A stretch of DNA of 37,073 nt from positions 1-37,073 of the forward strand of contig JBBTCJ010000148.1 of the NCBI GenBank assembly GCA_038043285.1. Direction: 5' to 3'. Positions 10,042-14,695 of this stretch are shown in pieces; within the stretch, counting starts at the first letter, position 1, and every line of letters starts with the position of its first letter. Origin of the DNA: JBBTCJ01 sp038043285. GTDB taxonomy: Bacteria > Planctomycetota > Phycisphaerae > UBA1845. The position numbers and the translations under genes are program-made. A model generated the notes under the pieces. It made no database searches. It had not been told where the DNA came from and was given only the letters and a program-made list of their open reading frames with translations.

Positions 10042-11481
10042 ATGTCCGATCGCTCCAAAGAGCTTCTTCGATCGCTTCCGTCGGTTTCAACGATCCTCGA
10101 ACACGCCGAGGTGCGCGAGTGGCTTCACGCCGCGCCGCGCAGCACGGTGTTGTCCGCCGTGCAGAGCGCCATTGACGAGGAGCGAACGGCGATTCTCGCC
10201 GGCAAGCGTATCGCCCCCGCCTCCCTCGACGACCTCGTTGCCCAGGCCGAGGAAATCCTCGTCGCTAAGTCGATGCCCTCGCTTCGTCCAGTGGTCAACG
10301 CCACCGGAATCGTTCTGCACACTGGTCTGGGTCGAGCTCCGCTTTGCGACGAAGCCGTCGAAGCCATCACCGAAGGTGCATCGGGATATTGCAACCTGGA
10401 ATACGACCTCGCCACCGGCGAACGTGGGCACCGGGCGTCGCACGTCGCCCGGCTGTTGTGCGAACTGACCACCGCCGAGGCGGCCACCGTCGTCAACAAC
10501 AACGCCGCCGCCACGCTCCTGATCCTGCACGCGCTCGCCAAGGGACGCGAAGTTGTCGTCTCGCGCGGGCAGCTCATCGAGATCGGCGGCAGCTTCCGCC
10601 TCCCGGACATCATGGCCGAGAGCGGCGCGATGCTCCGCGAAGTAGGCACCACCAACCGTACGCACTTAAGCGACTACGAGCAGGCCGTCGGTCCGACCAC
10701 CGCGATGCTTCTCCGGGTCCACACCAGCAACTACCGCGTCGTCGGCTTCGCGGCCGACGTCCCGATCGACGAGCTGGTGAAGCTCGCCCATCGGCATCAT
10801 CTGCTTGCGGTGGACGATCTGGGCAGCGGTCTTCTCGTTGGCCCGCAGATGGTTCACGTTGCCCATGAGCCGTCCGCTCTTCATTCGCTGCAAGCGGGCG
10901 CGGACCTCGTGTGCTTCTCCGGCGACAAGCTGCTCGGCGGACCGCAGTGCGGAATTGTCCTCGGCAAGAAATGCTGCATCGAACGGTTGGAAAAAAGCCC
11001 CCTCATGCGCGCATTTCGCATCGACAAGCTCACCCTGCTGGCGTTGGAGGCGACGCTGCGTTGTTATCTCGATCCGCAGGAGGCGACGCGGCGCATCCCC
11101 GTGTGGTCCATGCTCGGCGCGACCACCGACGAACTGGCGCAACGCGCTTCGGCCTTGACCGCCCGCCTGCACAAGGCGCTGCCCGACGAGCAGTTCTACG
11201 TTTGTTCCGACGTGGGTTTTGCCGGCGGCGGTTCGATGCCCGGGCATGAATTGGAGACCGTCGTCGTTCAATGGAAACCCCGGGACCATTCGGCGGAATC
11301 GATCGCCCAGGCCCTCCGTCACGCCGAAACCCCCGTCGTCGCAAGAATCCGCGACGACGCAGTTTGTTTCGACCTGCGAACGCTCCGCGAATCGGATTTC
11401 GACGACCTCGTGGACTCGGTCTACGAGGCCGTCTACGGCGCCGATGCGGGAGCCGATGACATCCCCCTCCCCGTTCTCTAA
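10042..11481 (+). CDS. selA: L-seryl-tRNA(Sec) selenium transferase SelA
   Basis: Pyridoxal-phosphate enzyme that converts seryl-tRNA(Sec) to selenocysteyl-tRNA(Sec) using selenophosphate. The 479 residues match the family length. The N-terminal tRNA-binding region starts MSDRSKELLRSLPSVS. The NATGIVLHTGLGRAPL motif, NNNAAA cluster, EVGTTNRTH and the PLP-binding Lys in FSGDKLLGGPQCG (Lys296) are all present. The gene starts 9 bp after selB, so the two are surely one operon. The usual bacterial order is selA then selB; here it is reversed. No tRNA-Sec gene and no obvious in-frame-UGA selenoprotein gene is found in this window, so the rest of the system must be elsewhere. Confidence 0.96.
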   Translation: MSDRSKELLRSLPSVSTILEHAEVREWLHAAPRSTVLSAVQSAIDEERTAILAGKRIAPASLDDLVAQAEEILVAKSMPSLRPVVNATGIVLHTGLGRAPLCDEAVEAITEGASGYCNLEYDLATGERGHRASHVARLLCELTTAEAATVVNNNAAATLLILHALAKGREVVVSRGQLIEIGGSFRLPDIMAESGAMLREVGTTNRTHLSDYEQAVGPTTAMLLRVHTSNYRVVGFAADVPIDELVKLAHRHHLLAVDDLGSGLLVGPQMVHVAHEPSALHSLQAGADLVCFSGDKLLGGPQCGIVLGKKCCIERLEKSPLMRAFRIDKLTLLALEATLRCYLDPQEATRRIPVWSMLGATTDELAQRASALTARLHKALPDEQFYVCSDVGFAGGGSMPGHELETVVVQWKPRDHSAESIAQALRHAETPVVARIRDDAVCFDLRTLRESDFDDLVDSVYEAVYGADAGADDIPLPVL

Positions 11482-11619
11482 AAACCTGTTTGACAAGCCG
11501 TTGTTTGATCAGAGCCGCGATCGTGAGGGAACTGTTTTCGGGATTGTGCACTTGACAAACCACGGAACGTAAGTGGTTGCGGGAGCTATGTTTGCGCGCG
11601 GGGAGGGCTCGGAAGTGGC

Positions 11620-11667
11620 TTTATTGAAAACAATACGCCCTAAGTGCTTGTGGATAGGCTACTTAGG
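11620..11667 (-). terminator. Probable terminator of the small leftward gene
   Basis: A perfect 7-bp inverted repeat (CCTAAGT at 11639-11645 and ACTTAGG at 11661-11667) with a 15-nt loop straddles the stop codon of the small minus-strand gene. Read on the minus strand it is followed by GCGTATTGTTTTC. The position just at the end of that reading frame supports both calls, though the stem is short. Confidence 0.4.
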
Positions 11668-11814
11668 TTTCGGCTTGCGCTTCGCCTTGCGTTTCTTGGG
11701 CTTGTCGGTGGTTCGAGGCATACCCTTTGGATCGACCTGCATCGCTGCGCGGAGCGCGTCGTCGGTTGAGATTGGCATATTCGATGAAGCCTGTGAAATC
11801 ATTTTCTTTGGCAT
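11659..11814 (-). CDS. Small unknown protein with Lys/Pro/Arg-rich tail
   Basis: A 51-residue reading frame beginning MPKKMISQASSN, with a second possible start 12 codons in (MPISTDDALRAAMQ), ending in a strongly basic tail (DKPKKRKAKRKPKPK). Evidence that it is real: an amphipathic 'STDDALRAAMQVDP' segment of the sort found in short antitoxin-like or regulatory proteins, a charged tail typical of nucleic-acid binding, and a stem-loop plus T-run at its stop codon. No Shine-Dalgarno site is seen. It is divergent from the promoter of the next gene, which faces the other way. I do not recognise the family; an antitoxin or DNA-binding role is only a guess. Confidence 0.4.
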   Translation of the reverse strand: MPKKMISQASSNMPISTDDALRAAMQVDPKGMPRTTDKPKKRKAKRKPKPK

Positions 11815-11829
11815 GATGGTCTGGGGTGA

Positions 11830-11857
11830 TTGCATTGTGTACGGCGATTGTTATAAT
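11830..11857 (+). promoter_or_regulatory. Extended -10 promoter for the 11903 gene
   Basis: TTGCAT (11830-11835), a 16-bp spacer and a perfect TATAAT (11852-11857) preceded by TG at the extended -10 position (TGTTATAAT). Transcription would start near 11864, about 40 nt before the ATG at 11903, which has a GGAG ribosome site. This argues against the longer reading frame that opens at 11573. Confidence 0.6.
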
Positions 11858-11902
11858 CCCACCGTCGGACCAAGCGATCCGATGGAACGATGGAGAAACA
11901 TT

Positions 11903-12289
11903 ATGCTGAATCCACTGAACCCATTGATTGAACGTCTAGAGCGAAACACTCAAATCCTGCGGGATTTCAGCAAACTACTTGACGCCGATCCTACTCTAGT
12001 TCCCCTGCTACGGGAAGCGCTCGGCGCCCACGGCAACGGTCATATTGACCGGAATAGAACGACGACCGGGCGAACGCTGTTCGATCGGATCGAGGGGATT
12101 TTCCGCGACAACGGCAACGCTTGGACGACCACCACGGAACTTCGGAGCGCTTTGAAATGTACACGGGGGGCGATCAGTAGCGTGCTGTATCAAACTCACC
12201 AAGAGCGATTCGACGTGCGGTCTAAGCCTGGAAGCAAGAAGTTCAAGCAATTTCGGTTGAAGGGGGGTGGTGACCGTGAGGAGGGTTGA
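11903..12289 (+). CDS. Unknown 128-residue protein with winged-helix-like C-terminus
   Basis: The start MLNPLNPLIERLERN is chosen because GGAG lies 7 nt before the ATG and an extended -10 promoter lies about 45 bp upstream; the frame is open further 5' but that part crosses the promoter. The N-terminal ~45 residues look like an amphipathic helix pair (IERLERNTQILRDFSKLLDADPTLVPLLREAL). A Thr/Arg-rich linker follows, and then a helix-turn-helix-like block (LFDRIEGIFRDNGNAWTT, ELRSALKCTRGAISSVLYQT) ends in a basic beta-hairpin (KPGSKKFKQFRL). This arrangement suggests a small DNA-binding regulator, but no known family is recognised. It lies between selBA and tRNA-Leu and begins the lower-GC patch. 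Confidence 0.6.
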   Translation: MLNPLNPLIERLERNTQILRDFSKLLDADPTLVPLLREALGAHGNGHIDRNRTTTGRTLFDRIEGIFRDNGNAWTTTTELRSALKCTRGAISSVLYQTHQERFDVRSKPGSKKFKQFRLKGGGDREEG

Positions 12290-12290
12290 T

Positions 12291-12364
12291 CCGCTGGCCT
12301 AGCAGCGGAAAGTGTGCGGGGGGCGACGGTTCTAGGCCTAGTAAACCGGAATCGTCGCTCCCCC
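12291..12364 (+). other. Two adjacent stem-loops upstream of tRNA-Leu
   Basis: CCGCTG (12291-12296) pairs with CAGCGG (12303-12308) just after the stop of the preceding gene. A longer stem then forms between 12318-12328 (GGGGGCGACG region) and 12353-12363 (CGTCGCTCCCC), with one G-T pair and a 24-nt loop containing the near-palindrome TCTAGGCCTAG. Neither is followed by a T-run. They could act as a terminator, an RNA processing signal or a remnant of mobile DNA. Confidence 0.35.
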
Positions 12365-12378
12365 GCGACCTAGGAACC

Positions 12379-12461
12379 GCCCCGGTGCCGGAATGGCAGA
12401 CGGAGCAGCTTCAGAAGCTGTCGGTCGAAAGACCGTCGGGGTCCGAGTCCCCGCCGGGGCA
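12379..12461 (+). tRNA. tRNA-Leu (anticodon CAG)
   Basis: A class II cloverleaf of 83 nt can be folded by hand. Acceptor GCCCCGG pairs with CCGGGGC and the discriminator is A. The D-stem is CCG/CGG with a GG pair in the loop. The anticodon stem GCAGC/GCTGT encloses the loop TTCAGAA, giving anticodon CAG. The long variable arm is CGGTC-GAAA-GACCG, and the T-stem is CGGGG/CCCCG. CCA is not encoded. The T-loop reads TCCGAGT, so position 55, normally T (pseudouridine), is C. Otherwise all pairs are sound and it should read CUG codons, the main Leu codon in high-GC genomes. Confidence 0.88.
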
Positions 12462-12702
12462 CGATTATACGCATTGCGCGATTCGGATGCAATCTGCGCT
12501 AGGCCCCACGTTGCTTGTTACGCAAGTGTTACATAAAACACTTGACTAAATAATTTCCGTACGAATACATTGCCGAAGCTTGCTTCGCCGATACGGTTGT
12601 GCTAGGTTTTAGATTGTCCCCAAGTCGAATGGGTGGGGGTTGGTAGTGGCTGGGGTCTTTTCACTATCGGTCATGCAATTGTGCGAGGATGGTGATGAGA
12701 GC
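12462..12702. other. Low-GC intergenic stretch after tRNA-Leu
   Basis: About 240 bp, clearly richer in A+T than the window average (for example around 12520-12570). An open frame at 12286-12549 runs through the tRNA and is not credible. I see no attachment-site duplicate of the tRNA 3' end elsewhere in the window. A promoter for the following gene is likely here but no convincing pair of hexamers was found. Confidence 0.5.
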
Positions 12703-13200
12703 ATGAAACGCCTAAGAGCTGAGACAGAGATCGTTATCGGTGGACCAAACAAGAAAATCAAGAAGCTCACTGATGTATGTGTGATTTACGGCGACGGCTC
12801 GAACATAGGGCACTTCATTGCGCATTCGTTGCAAACAAACCGCGTAGGGATGGGGCGCACCTCCTCAGAAGCATACCTAGACCTGATTCTTGGACTGGCT
12901 CAGGCGATTCGTTATATCAACAGTACTGACCATGAAGCCGGATTGGGCGAGCCAGCCCCAGAAGAGGTACAGGAAAAGTACGACGGGGCGCACCGGCTGC
13001 CAAAAGCCATGCACAAGCGTTTGACTGATTACGCCAGCGGTCTCCTACGTCAATTCAACGGTTCTCCGGAAGAACTCGTTCAGCACAATCATGCCGACGG
13101 CGTGCAAGCCATCGACCTGAAGGACGAGACGACAATTGCCTATTCTTCCGCCAACTTCGAGATCGAAGTAGCGAACTCAGGCCAGCTGGCGGTCGCTTGA
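12703..13200 (+). CDS. Unknown 165-residue protein
   Basis: Begins MKRLRAETEIVIGG; a longer frame opens at 12640, but the first 21 codons (MVVAGVFSLS...) look like untranslated leader, and GAGA lies just before the chosen ATG. No signal peptide or membrane segment is present. Visible features are a basic N-terminal strand (GGPNKKIKKLTDVCVIYGDG), a Gly-poor helical middle (SSEAYLDLILGLAQAIRYIN), and a helical stretch near LPKAMHKRLTDYASGLLRQF. Base composition is nearer 50% GC, unlike the ~65% of neighbouring core genes, which suggests recent acquisition. Its stop codon abuts the left copy of a 10-bp inverted repeat that may mark one end of the adjacent insertion sequence. No family recognised. 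Confidence 0.6.
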   Translation: MKRLRAETEIVIGGPNKKIKKLTDVCVIYGDGSNIGHFIAHSLQTNRVGMGRTSSEAYLDLILGLAQAIRYINSTDHEAGLGEPAPEEVQEKYDGAHRLPKAMHKRLTDYASGLLRQFNGSPEELVQHNHADGVQAIDLKDETTIAYSSANFEIEVANSGQLAVA

Positions 13201-13231
13201 GTTTAGGCGTCGCCTGCGGTAATAGTTCGTT

Positions 13232-13498
13232 ATGGCACAGACATGGCCCCGGATAACTTTTGATTCCTTGTTTGATCTGTGCAGGGAAGAAGGCATCACT
13301 GTAGAAATTCACTCGGGACTCAGTTGCTACTGCATGACGCGAGCATCTTCTCCGGGCCGACCCGGTGGTCTGGTTCGAATAAACGCAGCAACAGTGAGCT
13401 TGAATCACGTTTTTGTCCCGCATGCGAAGCTCGATGAGTTGAAGATGGTGTTCGGCATCGCACCAGCGTTGGTTGCGACCCATGCTTACGCACCATAG
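13232..13498 (+). CDS. Unknown 88-residue protein, possible IS passenger
   Basis: Starts MAQTWPRITFDSLFDLC, 31 bp after the stop of the preceding gene, with no clear ribosome site. The sequence is moderately Cys- and hydrophobic-rich (VEIHSGLSCYCMTR; GLVRINAATVSLNHVFVPHAKLDELKMVFGIAP) and looks like a small folded alpha/beta protein rather than noise. The 'REEGITVEIHSGLSCYCM...RPGG.VRINA...LNHVF.P' pattern resembles small ImmA-less accessory proteins only superficially; I do not recognise it. It converges on the transposase gene with a 13-bp overlap. It may be co-transcribed with the 12703 gene, carried by the insertion sequence, or truncated by its insertion. Confidence 0.5.
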   Translation: MAQTWPRITFDSLFDLCREEGITVEIHSGLSCYCMTRASSPGRPGGLVRINAATVSLNHVFVPHAKLDELKMVFGIAPALVATHAYAP

Positions 13499-14379
13499 TT
13501 ACAGTACCGAAGTCGGCATCCTGGCGCTAATCGCAGCGCCGCCTCGGTCCGCTCCGCGTCCGTCGTCTTTCGGTGATTCCAACGAAACGCGAACTCGTCG
13601 CGGTAGCGTTGAAGATGCTGCTTGCCGACGTGATGAAACGTCCCGTGAACACCGCGCTTGAGTAGCGCGAAAAACGCTTCCGCCGTGTTACAGTGAACGC
13701 CGTCCCGCGAGTACTCGCCTTCCGAGTGGTTGACCGATTCGTGGCTCTTGAAGCGCCGAGCGATTGGCTTGTACTGCTGTAGCTCGTCTGTGTGCAGGGT
13801 CGCGTTCTTGCTTACGAACTCGACAAGATTCGCCTTGAGGTTCTTGGCGGTAACGCGGCCAATCGCCCGAACCGCGATCGGTCCACTGCGTTGAACCAGG
13901 GCATGCACGGCGGTTTTGTTCTCAAGATACGGACCCTTGCGCCCGGCCTTGACGCGCCCACCGACCCATGATTCGTCGGACTCGACAACGCCGGTGAGAA
14001 GCCCTTTGAGTGGTTCTTGCTTGAGCGCCCAGCGGATTCGATGCGCCATGTGCCACGCCGACTTGTACGAGCCGAGACCGAGCATCCGGTAAAGCTGGTG
14101 GGCGCTGATTCCCTTTTTCGATGAACAAACCAAGCAAAACGCCATGACCCACTTCCGCACTTCGATATGCGAATCCTCGAAAATCGTGCCGATGGTCACC
14201 GTGAATTGCTTGCGACAAGCCCGGCACTTGTGAACGCCCGGGCGCGTCGCCTTGCCGTTTAGCTTGGTCACCTCAAGGCTGCCACAATGGGCGCAGAACG
14301 GTTGTCCGCCCCAGCGCAGCCCCTCAAGGTACTCGCGGGCTTGGTCGTTGGTCAGCTTGCAGGCGTCGTCGAACGTCAT
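13486..14379 (-). CDS. IS1595-family (ISXO2-like) transposase
   Basis: A 297-residue transposase. The start MTFDDACKLTNDQ is preferred over one nine codons upstream because a GAGGG site and a strong promoter precede it. An N-terminal zinc ribbon shows CAHC and CRAC pairs (about residues 29-55), with HKCRACRKQFTVTIGTIFE typical of this family. The ISXO2-like catalytic domain follows: DESWVGGR (first Asp), HTDELQQY (second Asp) and HCNTAEAFFALLKRG (Asn and Lys), ending in a helical FRWNHRK segment. No frameshift or missing catalytic residue is visible, so it may be active. Confidence 0.92.
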   Translation of the reverse strand: MTFDDACKLTNDQAREYLEGLRWGGQPFCAHCGSLEVTKLNGKATRPGVHKCRACRKQFTVTIGTIFEDSHIEVRKWVMAFCLVCSSKKGISAHQLYRMLGLGSYKSAWHMAHRIRWALKQEPLKGLLTGVVESDESWVGGRVKAGRKGPYLENKTAVHALVQRSGPIAVRAIGRVTAKNLKANLVEFVSKNATLHTDELQQYKPIARRFKSHESVNHSEGEYSRDGVHCNTAEAFFALLKRGVHGTFHHVGKQHLQRYRDEFAFRWNHRKTTDAERTEAALRLAPGCRLRYCNYGA

Positions 14380-14405
14380 GGGATGCCCTCGCTTTCGACG
14401 TCTCA

Positions 14406-14434
14406 AGGATACGCCTAAACGCTTGGTTTGTCAA
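14406..14434 (-). promoter_or_regulatory. Strong sigma70-type promoter for the transposase
   Basis: On the minus strand, a perfect TTGACA (14434-14429), a 17-bp spacer and TATCCT (14411-14406). The predicted start, near 14399, lies about 20 nt before the ATG at 14379. The right inverted-repeat copy (14411-14420) falls within the spacer, so the -10 would be inside the element and the -35 outside it if those ends are correct. Confidence 0.6.
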
Positions 14435-14547
14435 GGGGATAATTTCAACTGTTTTTCACGTCTTCGCCTGAATGCTCGGGGAACCACTTCTCACGCTCGC
14501 CGCACAGATCGGCCTTCTCCAACACCCCCCAAGAAATACCGCCAATC

Positions 14548-14570
14548 GCCCCGAATTGGGGCTTGCTTTT
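14548..14570 (+). terminator. Hairpin with T-rich tail
   Basis: GCCCC (14548-14552), GAATT loop, GGGGC (14558-14562), then TTGCTTTT. It is a small but terminator-like structure in the gap between the transposase promoter and the RCC1-repeat gene, and could insulate the latter from read-through. The rest of the 14435-14695 gap shows no other clear signal. Confidence 0.35.
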
Positions 14571-14695
14571 CCACCCCAATCACGTTAGCGTGGATGCTCG
14601 CAATTTCTGACGGGTCGTGGGTTGCCGTGGGAGGGTCTTGTTCTTGACCCCCATCTCCGCATTTCAACTGTTCCATCACTTCCAAGGAGCACTCC

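Larger units (their letters stand above)
13201..14420 (-). mobile_element. Candidate IS1595-family (ISXO2-like) insertion sequence, ends tentative
   Basis: A transposase gene is flanked by a perfect 10-bp inverted repeat: GTTTAGGCGT at 13201-13210 and ACGCCTAAAC at 14411-14420, with 13 of 15 matches if extended inward. Outside each copy lies a similar GCTTGA / GCTTGG hexamer, which could be a degraded target duplication, though this family normally makes 8-bp duplications. If the ends are right the element is about 1.2 kb and carries the small gene at 13232 as a passenger. Against it, the -35 box of the transposase promoter falls just outside the right repeat. The ends are therefore uncertain; the transposase itself is not. 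Confidence 0.45.

Noticed and set aside
11573..11902. Upstream extension of the 128-residue gene
   Set aside because: It crosses the extended -10 promoter and the divergent small gene, and its sequence looks like chance translation; the GGAG-preceded ATG at 11903 is better.
12286..12549. 87-codon frame across the tRNA-Leu gene
   Set aside because: It overlaps a complete tRNA cloverleaf and has no coding character.
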